Below, piece after piece: positions 32,692-46,447 of a stretch of 64,000 nt of DNA. The first letter of the stretch is position 1; each line of letters opens with the position of its first letter. A program made the translations under genes and the position numbers. The stretch is taken from the NCBI RefSeq assembly GCF_022605165.1, contig NC_063072.1, forward strand, positions 992,001 through 1,056,000. Direction: 5' to 3'. The notes beneath the pieces were generated by a model that made no database searches, was not told the origin of the DNA, and saw only the letters and a program-made list of their open reading frames with translations. This DNA is from Purpureocillium takamizusanense (Eukaryota > Ascomycota > Sordariomycetes > Hypocreales > Ophiocordycipitaceae).

Positions 32692-35600
32692 ATGTTTTCC
32701 ATTTCGACAGCTCCAGCTAAGCAGCAGTCTGTGGGCGAGACCATCACCGTCCTCAGCAGCCGCCTGAGCTCGGCAACCCTTCTTGAAGACCGTCGCGCCG
32801 CTATCCAGGGGCTTCGGAGCTTCGCCAAAGACTTCCCTGCCTCGGTGGCGTCAGGCGCTCTCCGTAGCCTAATCGGGAGCCTGGGCAAGGATGGCGACGA
32901 TGTGGACACGGTGAAGGTAGTGCTCGAAACGTTGCTAATGCTCTTCAATCCCAATCAAGACAGCCCTGAAACCTCCGATGAGATCGTGCTCTGGCTCGCC
33001 GACGAGTTCACTCAACGACAGGATAACATCACCCTTCTCCTCGACTTTGTCGATTCGCCTGACTTTTACTCACGACTATATGCCCTCCAACTACTGACGG
33101 CGATCCTCGCCGCTCGCACGCAACGAACAGAGGAGTGCGTCTTCACTGCGCCGCTTGGCATTTCCCGCCTCGTCGCCGCTCTCGATGACGATCGCGACGC
33201 CGTTCGCAATGAAGCTATTGGTCTGCTGACGGCCCTCACACCGACATCGGTCGAGATACAAAAGCTGGTCGCATTCGAGAATGCCTTCGAGAAGCTTTTC
33301 GCCATTGTCGAGGCAGATGGCGCCTTGTACGAGGGCGGCCGTACCGTAGAAGATTGCCTTATCCTGTTGGCAAACCTCTTGCGTCGCAATGCATCAAATC
33401 AGTCTCTCTTTCGGGAATCGGGCTGCATGAGAAATCTTGCCGTCCTTCTGCAGGGTCTTCTCGAAGCTCAGCTGCCATCCGCCGAAGACGTGGCCGCGTG
33501 GGCTGAAATCCAACGCAACAGGAATATATATGCCTTCCTCGCCATCCTACGGCTATTCCTTCCCATAGGCGCGACGGGCGTTGTACAAAACCAGAACGCT
33601 CTGTGGAAGCAAGGGCTGGTCCATCATGTCCTACAACTGGCATTTCGCCGTGATATAGGCCACATTCCCATAAGAGCCGAGGTGTGCAATCTTGTCCAAA
33701 GTCTCCCATCACATCAGGACCTTCATAACCTTGCCGAACACATAGGCCTTTGTCACTTGCGGCGACATGATTCGAAACTCCACGCAGCTGCAGGAGGCAT
33801 TCGCGCAACTGAGCGTGCCGTCACCCGTGTCAGGTCCCATCACAGGGACATTATCGCAGAATGGCGCCCACACCTTGTACGTCATTGACGGTTTGCTTGA
33901 CCTTATTCTTAGCACTCAGGACCAGCGCCTTTTTGACCTCCGCTTCGCCGCTTGCGAGTGTCTCAAGGCCTACCTCTCCAACCATTCAGAGGTCAGGATT
34001 CACTTCCTCGGCCGTGCTATTGACGGCTACCTGCAAGGGCAAAACGAGTCTGCCAACGTCTTGACTGTCCTCCTCCGACCCGACAGTGGCATCGATGCCG
34101 TTGATCCTTACCGCCCGTGGTTTGCAGCTGTCATCACCTTCCACCTCTTGCAGGGCAATGACACTGCAAAGTCCAAGGCCCTCGCTCTCACCGAGGGTGA
34201 CGCGGAACATGGCGAGGAGGTCGTGACAAGTATTCAAACGATTGCCGCGCATCTTGTATCAGGTGTCGGCCGCGACGATGACCCACGCCCACTTGTGGGC
34301 TACCTCATGCTTCTCCTCGGATGGATGTTCGAGGACATGGCTGCAGTGGACGACTTCCTCGCGGAGGGCAGCAATGTACAGAGCCTAATCCAGGCGATTC
34401 TGCAACCCAAGCCTGTGTGGGACGGCGTGGTGCAAGGCTTGATGGCCATGCTGCTCGGCGTTGCCTATGAGTTCTCGACTAAAGATTCACCTATTCCACG
34501 GTCAACCCTTCACTCGATATTGACATCGCGACTCGGTTCCGAAGTTTACCGAGATACGCTGACCAACCTCCGTAGCCACCCCTTAATTCGGGATTTCGAG
34601 GTGACGCCACAAAAGTACGACCCTTTGTCGCCAAGCGGACTTGCCGACGTTTTCTTTGACGCCGTCTTCGTAGAGTTCTTCAAGGACAACTACAGCAGAA
34701 TTCTGAGATCCATTGACAGAGCTCCCGAACTGGAAATATCAGTCATAACCAATGGGGTTCAGAAGGGAATATCGCGCGAGCTTGTGGATTCGCTGAGGTC
34801 TCAAGTAGAAGAAAAGGATCGCACGATACAAGAGGCCAAAGTGCGGGCTGGCCATCTAGAGGAGCAGCTAGACCAGGTCAAGGCAGAGGGCAGGCATTCA
34901 AGGGAGGAAGCTGCCCTAGAGCTTACCAAGTTGCGTGATGCATACGACGCATTGCAGCGGTCACATGAGGCCGAAATACGGTACACAATCCCTCGCACCG
35001 CCCTGTTGTTGTCTTCTTGGCGTTCGAGCCTACATTGCTAATGGGTCAATGCCGCCGCAGTACGATTCAAAGTCAGGAGGCTGCGAAGGTTTCTGAGCGC
35101 GATCGGCGTATCTTGTCGATGCAGGCCGATCTCACATCCAGGGAGGCTGCCCACGAAAGGAGCCTTGTGCAAGCGCGCAAAGCTGCACAAGCTGAGATTG
35201 AACGCGTGCAATTGCGCGCAGAAGCGGACGCCGCCGATCTTCGGGCTAGCATAAGCCGTCTGGAGGTAGATCTGATGAAGGTGGGAGGGCTCGCCTTTGC
35301 TCCATGCGCCTGTCACAAACTAACCGAGGCATTCTCCCCTCTAGACAAATAAGGGCAAGGTAGACGAGGTGAACGCTGTTCGAGAGGCGAGCTCGAGAGC
35401 AGCAGCAGAAGTCGCGTCGAAGCTGAAAGAGGCAGAGGCGCAATGCCGCGAGCTGACGTCACGACTGGAGCAAAGCAAGTCTGAACAGGCAGACCTAGAG
35501 AGCAAGCTTAACGCGGTACGCTCAATTGTTTAGATGGGTCGGTGGCCACCTGTTAACTTTGTGCAGGCGGAGTCATCGAGGTCGGCTGCCGATGAGTCAA

Positions 35601-35824
35601 AGAGTGCTGTTCAGTCCGAGCTCGACGACCTATTGATGGTGTTTGGCGACCTGGAGGAGAAAGTGGGCAAGTACAGAGTGAGTAACCCCCATCAATTCGT
35701 CACGGCAAAGCTGCTAAGAGGAAACCACGTATTACAGGCACGCCTGCGTGACCTCGGCGAGAACGTCTCCGATGCAGAGGATGATGGGGATGGCGGTAGC
35801 CAGGACGACGACGACGTTGATTGA
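32692..35824 (+). CDS. USO1: Vesicle tethering factor Uso1/p115
   Basis: Golgi/ER-Golgi tether that links COPII vesicles to acceptor membranes before SNARE fusion. Six exons: 32,692-33,681, 33,746-34,980, 35,061-35,280, 35,345-35,515, 35,567-35,677 and 35,738-35,824, giving 937 aa. Start chosen at CACCATG encoding MFSISTAPAKQQSV; the reading frame is open upstream but without family similarity. Residues ~1-620 form the armadillo-like globular head (LLEDRRAAIQGLRSFAKDFP near the start, DPLSPSGLADVFFDAVFVEFFK at its end). About 680-900 is coiled coil rich in E, A, R and Q. The end is the conserved FGDLEEKVGKYR plus an acidic SDAEDD tail. Intron 1 uses a weak GTGTGC donor but restores RAE|AFVTCGDMIRN. 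It is shorter than most fungal homologues, mainly in the coiled coil. Confidence 0.92.
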
Positions 35825-36930
35825 AAGCACGGGCGACTTGTATTCCGACTGCCTTGGTCTTGTCGTGATGACGAGGAAAAAACAACCCCTCAAAACACCT
35901 CGCGTGCAATGTGTAGAAGGGGCACATGGAGGCAGAGCGCGGATGGCCTTGGTGTTGTTGCACGGGGAAGTCAACCACGACTGCCCGACAGGAGGACGGC
36001 AGACACCTAGCTATGACTGCGGCAGTCGTGCGTCTCCAATACAGTCTAGCTTCCATGCATGCATAGTGAGAGGGGCCCGGCGGCCCTGATGAGATCAGTG
36101 GCACCCCAGCAAGAATCGTGAACATCGCGGGCAGTCGCTCGTTTGCGGTTTCCAGCAAAGTGTTCTATTCTGGCTGTTGCGATGACCCTCTTCACGACAT
36201 GCATTGGCCCTTCAAGTGACGACTGGATTGAAGAGCTAAAGCGGTCGACAGACTCTGAATACAAATCACGCTCAACGCCGTCGCACGCTCGGGAGACAAC
36301 TACGCATCTAGCCATGTTTTTGCTCGCGACTGGACTCGACCAGAAAGATGAGTCGCTGTAGCGTCCGCCATACGCTATACGTTCCAGCAGTATGTCACTA
36401 CAATATGATTGCGAATAGAGGCTGAATATATGCTCATCCGTACCGTACCGGCACTCGCTAGTCAAAGTAAATCAATCATCATCGGAAAGGAAGGACAAAA
36501 AGTGGACTGGACTGGATGGGCCACAAGCAAATGGGTTCGATTTTTACTCTCAACCACTAGCGCGGCATCGGACGGTGCTGGTCTGCGCACGATGCATTAA
36601 TGGCCTTGGTCCTGACTTTCTACTTAAATACTGCGTGCGTTATTAGCCAACGAGAGAAAAACTTCTGGTCCCCCCCTCCAAAAAAAAAAAACCCACACCG
36701 ACTTCAAACAAAGTCTAAAAGCGACCACGTTCCGCTCAGACACTTCACTAAAAGAAATCGAAGGGCAGGCCCCAAGCGACCATTGTCAATAACCGGTTCG
36801 GTATTCTGGTCCGAAACAGGTCGACCGCCTTGCCATCTCACTCATCTCAGCAAAGGACGTCGCAAGCTCGCTCACATCCACCTCCAACCACGCACACAGC
36901 CTTGTGTGCGCCCCGCGACCCGTGGCTGCA
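35825..36930. other. USO1-PRMT3 intergenic region
   Basis: 1.1 kb with no coding signal. Near 36,672-36,691 a C-run is followed by 12 A, a nucleosome-disfavouring poly(dA) tract about 240 bp before the PRMT3 start. No tRNA found. Confidence 0.5.
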
Positions 36931-38698
<1,768 letters not shown>

Positions 38699-38821
38699 AG
38701 GCCCTTGTTGTCAGGCATCTAGGCATAAGTTCAGGGCCAGCAAGTATAGCACGCTGGGCTACCCGTCTTCGCTTCCACCTCTCCTTGGGTTGTGATGGCG
38801 ACCCAACACCGACAGGCTACC

Positions 38822-41452
38822 TCAGTAATGGGGGACTCCGAAGCCTTGCAAAAGCAAGTTCACAATGCTCAAGAATCCCTCGCCAAGTATGAACCCCTTG
38901 CTTGAATTAGCAAGGACAGACACCAGCTCATGCGGACCATGAAGCTCTTACCGATGCCATGATGATGAGCGGTGTGTTGGACCGCCGCAAAATTTGGACC
39001 CAGTACCAGCCAAATAATCCTCCGATGGCGCGGGCAAGCGTGAAAGATGGGACATTGTACATGCCTATAGACATTCAGCTTCTTGCATCGATTACCGAGA
39101 GCGACTTTGACGGGGAAGCTCACGTACCGACAGCCACGGCTATGCCACCTGGAACCCATGATCGCCATCGCTTGCCTACTGACAAGGTTCTCGTCATCGT
39201 CGTGCAGGCGAAAAGAACGCCAGCGCCGACAGCCCACTCCTTGACCTTTGGCGGCAGCCCTTGCCCAGTCACCAGCCTCGCAGTGAATATCCAAACGTAA
39301 GCGGTCGGAACTTGAAACAACTCTCCCGGGATCGTATAAACCCTACGGTGGTGCGCCGTTGGTAAGAGAAGCCCGTACATATGGCCAAACCAAACCCCTG
39401 AGGCACGCAGAGGTACTCACATAGTATACAAGCGATATATAAAGGCACTGAGCAGGGCACCGACTGTGGCGCCAATCACTTGTCCCCAAAACTGGGCTTT
39501 CGGAGCGGCTCCGAGGAGATGACCGGTTTTAAGGTCCTGCATAAGGTCTCCGGCTTGCAAGGCGCCCTGGTCGACGATGATACCTGTTTGTAAGCTACTG
39601 GCAACATGTGAGCGCAATCTGGGCAAAGGCATGCCACTTACGGCCTCGGACTATACATGTAGTTATGTCAGCTCAGTTGCGCGGTAAAACGATGCCACTT
39701 AAGGAGAGCAGGAAGTGAGGGTGTTCCTACCACAGCCCCTGCGACGAGGTTGATGAGCACGCTATTCTTGTTGGACTGGGGCACAATGATGGCGAAGAAG
39801 AGCTGAGCCAGCTTGCTGATGCCAGAAACAGGATTCAAGTCGGTCTCGCCCAGAGCGCGAACCCCCATGATGCTGAGGACGAGAGCCATGAGGACGGCCG
39901 TAACGGTCGCATAGAGGGGGACGAGATCCCCGAATACAACATGTATGGTCAGAACGCATAGAAGAATGGAAAGAACAAGCCCGACAGCTACGAGACGTCC
40001 CCCGATGCGATGCTCGGGCGGGGCGTCGTCGTCGTCGCTATTGCTTTTGCCGCAGTCCGACCGGTCACGGGCAGATGCCGGGCGAGAGGCCTGGCGGCCG
40101 TCATCGTCCCGGTCTGACAGTGGCGCATAGTGGTGTGAGGAGCGGCCAAACAATGACGTGATACCTCCTCGAGCGCGTAGCCGGAGTCGCAGCGGCTCAA
40201 TGAGCACAAGGAGCCTTCGACCGAGTAAAGGTTGCAGGGCGATATAGCCGAGGCTGACCACAGCATCGACAAGCATGATGGCCAGCGAAATCCAGACGAT
40301 CCACCCCTTGCTGCCATGTTCCCAGTCATCGACGGGACCCGGCGCCCAGCCTTTGACTTTTGCGAGAGGACTGAGCAGGCCCCAGCCGACAACGGCCCCG
40401 ATAACCATGTGCAACGTGGTCTCCGCTCCCATTATGATGCCTTGGCCAACGTAGGCAAGACTTGGGTTCAGCGTCCAGAGCCATGTCTGAGCTGCAACGG
40501 TTCCGAATATCGGAATGTTGCGCAAGAAGGGGAGAAAGTAGGTGGTGACCGTGAAGAGCCCTGAGACAAGAAAGCATAGAAGCAGGAGGCGCATGTTGGA
40601 CACCCAGTCCTGTGAGACATCGGGGTCCCCGTCTGGAGATACCGAGCGGTCTAATGGAGCAGGTTCACTGGTAATGGGTGACTGACTGGGCGATGTTTCC
40701 TGGCGAGGCACAAGACTTGCAAATCCACCCTGAGCTGCAGCGTCTAGGTCTTCCTTGCTCGAGGAACGAGCTCCCTGGCCGTGAAGGACAGATATCAAGA
40801 CGGCGGTGCTGAACCCGCTGGGAAACCGGAGTCTTTCGCGGATGATGACCTGGTGGCGCCTGTGGATGAGGGTCAGCAAGCCCGCGACTTTTATCCACCA
40901 CAACAGGGTCGCCGCTTACAGGGGCACAGCGAAGACGACGCCAAAGTAGCAGAGTCCCAGTGACCAGATAATGAGCTGGCCAACACTAAGAAATAAGGGG
41001 CCTTGCTCCTCTGGAGTCAGGAGATAGTCCATGGCGGGAATCTACAGGCGCGCATTAGCTACGGGAAGGATATTTCACTTGGGCAGAAGGAGACTAACGA
41101 CGCCGACAAAGCCGCAACCAAGAGGCATGATTGCCATGCCACAGGCAACGCTCTGAAGAAGCACATTCTCGACGGGCGTGAAGGGGAAGCGCAGGTGGCG
41201 GCGCAGGAGCCTGAAAATGCCGAATCCCATGAGGCTGGCGGGCATGGACATGATAGACACCCATCCGGTCTGGAGGCCAAAGTAAACATTGGCAGCACAT
41301 ATGACGGTGCCAACACCGAGGCCTGCGAGGACGCTCCGCGCCGTAAAGTGACGGCCCGGTGGCAGCGGTGGCTTGATGTGCGGCCGGTCCAGCAGTTGCT
41401 GGTCTTCTCGCATCTGCTCCCCTGGTGGGAGGTGCGGCGATATCGGCTCCAT
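38822..41452 (-). CDS. OPT-superfamily transporter, YGL114W-like
   Basis: Multi-spanning membrane protein of the oligopeptide transporter superfamily, closest by pattern to uncharacterised yeast YGL114W; substrate unknown. Eight exons: 41,452-41,099, 41,041-40,920, 40,859-39,731, 39,650-39,642, 39,566-39,421, 39,342-39,128, 39,064-38,952 and 38,896-38,822, giving 720 aa. Family motifs: NVYFGLQTGW (55-64), GFVGVIPAMDYLLTPEE, VIIRERLRFPSG, PQSNKNSVLINLVAGAV|SEA|GALQAGDLMQDLKTGH, VPTAYVWIFTARLVTGQGLPP, and a C terminus GFGVPHY. Exon 4 is a 9-nt micro-exon coding Ser-Glu-Ala with GTAAG and TATAG borders; without it the family motif is broken. A soluble Ser/Asp-rich loop lies near residues 190-240 and another near 380-420. 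The start is uncertain: the frame is open to 41,653. Confidence 0.9.
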
Positions 41453-42056
41453 ACGTTCCACGTGGCGATGATAGTCCCGAATCCGAATCGGCACCGAATT
41501 TTTCTCCTCTCGGTGTCCCTGGCTGTTGACTAGCCCCCTCTCATGGTCGACGGTTGTTGTCGCGACCGGTGGTGCACAACTCGTGACGAGTCTGACGTTG
41601 AGGCAAAATGGCGAAGTAGTGTGAGTGAGAGACACCGAGACTGCAAACGTCACCTCCCGGCTGTTGTAGGGCTTGGGGGTTGATCAAAGAGACGTGGGCT
41701 TGCAAGTCCCCCAGGGCGATCTACGAGGCGACTCGAGATTGTCTCGCTGTGAATAATGGCTTGATGATGACGGGTGGCGGCCAGGACAAAACGAAGCACG
41801 AAGTCCACTAACTTAGTAGCTAGTGCTGGAGTATAGGTTAGCATGTTAGGTCATGTTGACGCTAACATGCCATGACTAATACAGTGCAGGGTTGTCTCAA
41901 GACAACCATAATCCTCTATGCTACATGGTGCCACATGTCGTCAATCAATACAACAGTTGGATAAGGATCAAGGCCAGGTTGTGCCATGGCTACCTTACAC
42001 ATAGAGGCCGCAATCTGCGGATATAAGCGAGTCGCCCACGGCAGGGGTCATCATTA
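41453..42056. other. Region between OPT start and RAV1 stop
   Basis: 604 bp, 5' side of the OPT gene and 3' side of RAV1. The first 200 bp are open in frame with the OPT gene (Met at 41,653), so part may be a leader or an N-terminal extension. Contains CATGTTAGGTCATGTTGACGCTAACATG, a broken palindrome near 41,842-41,869. Confidence 0.45.
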
Positions 42057-45000
42057 TCACAGGCCGAAGCTATCTAGAAGCGACGCGGCATCCGGCTCTT
42101 GGAATGTCGGTGGCGTCGGGGTCAACGGCTTCCCGCTTCTTGCTGCTGCGCCCACCTTCGCCCCAGAGCCAAGGTCCCGGCGAATGGAGGGCAGGTCGTC
42201 GACGACCAAAGAGCTTCGACGCCGAAGCAGCTTGAGCGGATTCACCTCCCCCGCGAACCCAGCCATTGCAGGTTGTTGGAATTCCCAGTTCCGCACTGTC
42301 GTCGTCGCGTGCTCGGTCAGTGAAGTTCGGGGCCACAGTCTGTCTATCGTCTCCGAACAAGGAGGCAAACTCACCCAAGTCCAGGCCGAGAAGGTCGCAG
42401 CCCATGCGGTCGTACAACTTGGCACTATGAAGAACAAATTCCCACTCTATCTTCGGCGTCACCTTGGACGCTCCCCGCAGTGTCTGCAATGTCTGTTGCC
42501 GAAGTTGTGAGTACAGCACAACAAGAGCCGGGTCGTCCGTTAGAAAGAGGCGGGATTGGATGTCAGGCGAACACGGAGTCTCCAAGAGCGTGTAAACGGG
42601 TGTCTGAAGATTCGAAGTTAGCGTAGACCAGGCAGGTGACACCGTCCGTCCTCACGACGCCCATGAAACTCACGATCAGCGCCCTGACCGCCATGTCCTT
42701 GCGACCCAGCATCCAGAATGCCCATGATGCAAGCCACCTGTTCCCTTGCTGCGCTGCAAGTGGAAGCATCTCATCACGAAGTATTTTTCGCAACACTGGA
42801 CCACTGTCCCCTCCGTGAACCCGGGCAATGGCAACAGCGAGGTGCATGTCGCGAAGCTGCCGCAAGCACACCTCGACAGCGTCCTCGAGGCGGTCGGCCA
42901 AAAGAAAGAAGGCCGCCGCGTATGCGAAGCGCCGCTTGCTAAGCAATGCGTACGCGTTTTTCAGGGCAGCCGTCCGCCACTTGGGCTCATCAAAGTTGTT
43001 CGCCAATAACCGCTGCGTTGCCGCCTGCTCCTTATTCCAGCTGGCCATGCGCCACAGACCTTGCAGCACTGCCTTTTTTCGCAATGCCAGATAAAAGAGG
43101 CTGCAGTCGACAGGGTTCTTAGTGTCCCCCTTGTTGTACTCGTTACGAGCAATGATCTCGAATTGATCTTTCTGCGTGCGATCAGCGCAGTGGCCCTTTC
43201 GTCAGTCCTTGTTACACTAAATGAAGCCCATCAACTTACCACTGTGTTAATGTCCGAGAGCCACATGAAAATGCCGCTCTCCCGCGCATTGTTCCACAAC
43301 ATTTGCCCGTGGGCTTGCCGAGATACAAAATCGAGCAAGAGGTCTTGGCTTCCGGAGTGATACGCCCAGTTAAACTCTCGCCAGGACAGGTACATGTCGG
43401 TCGACCGTGTCCTCCTGAGCGCGTTCTGGCGGAAAAACACCATGAATCGGGCCGCATTTTCGTCCATGGACCGCCGGTGCTTTTCAACCAAGGCTACACA
43501 CTCAACCATATCCGCAAGCTGCATCTGTTCATGGCCCGACAGTTGCGGGATGCCGATGCTCAGCAACTTTTCGTTGATAGCCACGGCCGTCTTTTCAGAA
43601 AAACCTGCTTCATCCTCCTCCATTTCCTCTCCCTTGTGCCCATTCAAAAAGGCGACGCCTGGTCTCTCTCCGGGTTGCGTATCATCGGTCTAGATAGGTT
43701 GTCGTTAGCGGTCGAGCACCCACCTACTGCGCGCCTGTCGACTTACAGGGGTTGTGTAAAAGCCCTTCAGGTCCAGTCCGAGGTAGTCATCGACGGGTTC
43801 ACCCGGGACAAGATACTTTAGTGTCTTATGCATTGCTTCAAGGATCCGCCGAACCTGGATGCTCTTTCCGGAGAGGATGCATTGACTGAGAAATTGCGGG
43901 TGAAACACAGGAATTGGACCGTTAAAACGCTGAACGGCCTCAAACAGATCCCAGGTTCCGTCTTTGCGGTGGTGAGTGAGTCGAACATCTGGAAGAAGTG
44001 ATTCGTTGCTGCCAGCACGTCGATCGTAAGCGAAAAGCTGATTGCCAGCACCAACTACTAAATGGCCGTCACCGAGCCACGTTGAGTCGCCGATCGGATG
44101 GGGGCTGAGGCTGCGGATGCTGATTTCCCGGATCGGTGCCCAGGCAGGGCCCTTGTTTAGATAGTCAAACCGCATCTGGGATAAGAGTACGACGCGATGC
44201 TGGAAGCCTACGGCGAGTATCGACTGACTGTCAGGGGTAGATGTCCAGTCGAGGTCCCGAATATCGTCGTCCGTGGCATAACCCTTCTCAAACTCGAGGC
44301 GGGAGCCACCTATATCCCAGATGGTAATTTGTGATCGGGCGGAATTTACCAGCGCAGCCTTTTTCAACATGCTTCCGCTGGCCAGTGCAGGATCGGGAAT
44401 ACCCGTCTCGGTGTAGCAAGTTGACAACCACTCAACGCAGTGCCGCGCAGGGTCGATGCGGGCCGTCCAAAAGTCGACACGCCCGGAGCGTGTGTAGGAA
44501 ATAGCAACATCACGTGCGAACACATCTAAGAAGCCCGAGGCCATGGGAGAAGACCCTGCTGGATCGACTGGAAGGACGTACTTCAGATCTTCGGGAGCTG
44601 CCATTTCGAAGCGGCAGAACTCTTCAATAGCGGCCCCTTCCGTGGTCAAGGGGCCGTCAATGAATCGAGGCAGCCTAACCTCCCATACCATTCCATGACG
44701 ATCCGAGGAGACGGTGGCCACGTGAGCAGTCGTAATCTGCCTGGCGTCGGGGCGAGGCAGTATGATGAGACACAGAGGGTTGCCGTCAAGGTGAAAAGAG
44801 CAGCTGGAAAGCAGGGTTGCCGTTTCGGCGCGGCAATCCCACAGCGATATTTCGTTGTCGCAGAGGAGGATGATGAAGCGACCTTTGCGGAGGAGAGAGA
44901 TGCGATGGATCCGTCTAGTTTCCGGGATAACACTGCGCCGGGATAATTCAATGGCCGATGTGCTGCGCATGCTCGAAAAGCCATGTTGCCAAACGATGCA

Positions 45001-46447
45001 CTCACTGTTGTCGGTCCTAGACACGATAGCTCGGCCGCTGAAATTGCGCACGATTTTCTTTATGGGCGATGAATGGCCTGACCAGACAGCCTCAAGGGCG
45101 AGTCGCCTGTCGTTGGTGGTGGGGTCAAGTAAATCTGCGACGTTGCTCGTGAGAACGCCGATTCTTCCGTCAAAGGCGTGTACCATGATACGCAAGCGCC
45201 CGTCGGACTTGTCGCAATACGTCTCCGTTTGCAAATGGGGGGTGTCTTGCTGAGGATTCAGGAAGCCTCCCAAGCTCTCGAACTGACGAGACTGGACCTG
45301 GGCGATACTGAAAATCCTGCCCTTGCTTCCGCGCGCATCGCCCACGTTCTCCAGAGCCCATGCCGACATGATACCTTGAGGGCTGATGACCAGGCATATT
45401 TCTGGACTCCGGTTCGCAACAGCCACGAGGTGATCGAGAGCCACATCGTCGGTGCTCTGGTCATCGGCCATGCGGTCCTTGACGGCGCATTCCACTGCGG
45501 CGGTGAAGTCGCGACCATCGATGATGCAGACCAAGCGCGGGGTGGGAGCAGCGAAAAGCCGACTAGAAGTCTCCATGAGACTGACGTGCCCCCAGAGCTG
45601 CCAGTAGCGGCCATCACTACTATCAATTGGGGTCCAGATTCGAATGTGCAGGTCCCGACAGAGTGTGTATAGAATATTTTCGACGACTTGATCCGGGTGG
45701 AATGGCCTGCGCCATCTCACCGACGTCACAACATCGGGGTGGCGCAAGTAGGACATATCGAAGCGAACCTCGTCGGCTCCGTATGTGAGGCGCCGCCATA
45801 TCTTGGGCAGACGATCGTAGCGCCCAATGCTCGCAATGTAAGCCGAGTCAAACGATATAGCGGCAGAACTGACTGGGCTTGGCAAAGCCTTCATCCAGCA
45901 ACAGGAGGGTTGCGATCGGGTGGCGTAGAGACTGAGGGCACGAGTGCCAACGAGAAGCTCCTCAGAGTTTCCCCAAGAAAGGGAACATGCTGACCCCGGC
46001 ACCGCATGTGTAATGTCGAAGGAAGCCTCTTGAACCCACTGTGAGAGAGCAGGGTCAGCTTTTCGTCGGCGTCAAGTTATCCAGGCAAGGAGCAGCACCT
46101 GCAGACTGTCATCGCGAGCGAGCTTGAGAAGCTTGTAGATGCGGACTTGTTTTGCTGTGCTGACGGCTATGTTCCCAGAGATTTCGTCGAGCGCGATGGC
46201 CTCGAGCTCGCGCTTGTCGTCGTTATCGTAAATGGTCTGCACGATGGCTTGGGAGCCGTCGAGAATGGTAAAGGCGCTGCCGCTTATGTATGCCTACCGC
46301 ACAATAACCCCACGCGTTAGACAGCATGTGGTCCGACGAGAGGGTAACAAGGACGTGTCGACTCACATTGAGGTGCCGGTCTCTACAGAAACCAGTCGCC
46401 AAGCCTTGGAGGCTGGACTGCGGCCTACCTGGGAGGACTGCAGCCAT
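42057..46447 (-). CDS. RAV1: RAVE complex subunit Rav1
   Basis: Core of RAVE (with Skp1 and Rav2), which reassembles V1 onto Vo of the vacuolar/endosomal H+-ATPase. Seven exons: 46,447-46,367, 46,293-46,099, 46,038-43,747, 43,689-43,240, 43,171-42,674, 42,603-42,375 and 42,295-42,057, giving 1,327 aa. The N terminus MAAVLPGRPQSSLQGLATGF is family-typical. The N-terminal half is WD40-like beta-propeller sequence (DLDWTSTPDSQSILAVGFQH, WLGDGHLVVGAGNQLFAYDRR). The conserved Rav1 C-terminal alpha domain follows (NPVDCSLFYLALRKKAVLQG, WEFVLHSAKLYDRMGCDLL), then a tail ending EPDAASLLDSFGL. All six introns are 57-79 nt and several have CTAAC/CTGAC branch sites. No missing segment seen. Confidence 0.94.

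Noticed and set aside
33359..33808. 149-codon minus-strand frame within USO1
   Set aside because: Lies opposite a conserved exon, no start context and no family similarity.
36520..36560. GGGTTCGATTT resembling a tRNA B box
   Set aside because: No A box at the right distance and no cloverleaf stems; not a tRNA gene.
38794..39300. Possible small plus-strand gene(s) after PRMT3 (MATQHRQ..., and a 113-codon frame at 38,959)
   Set aside because: The minus strand of this stretch is explained by the last three exons of the OPT transporter, ending GFGVPHY; the plus-strand frames are shadows.
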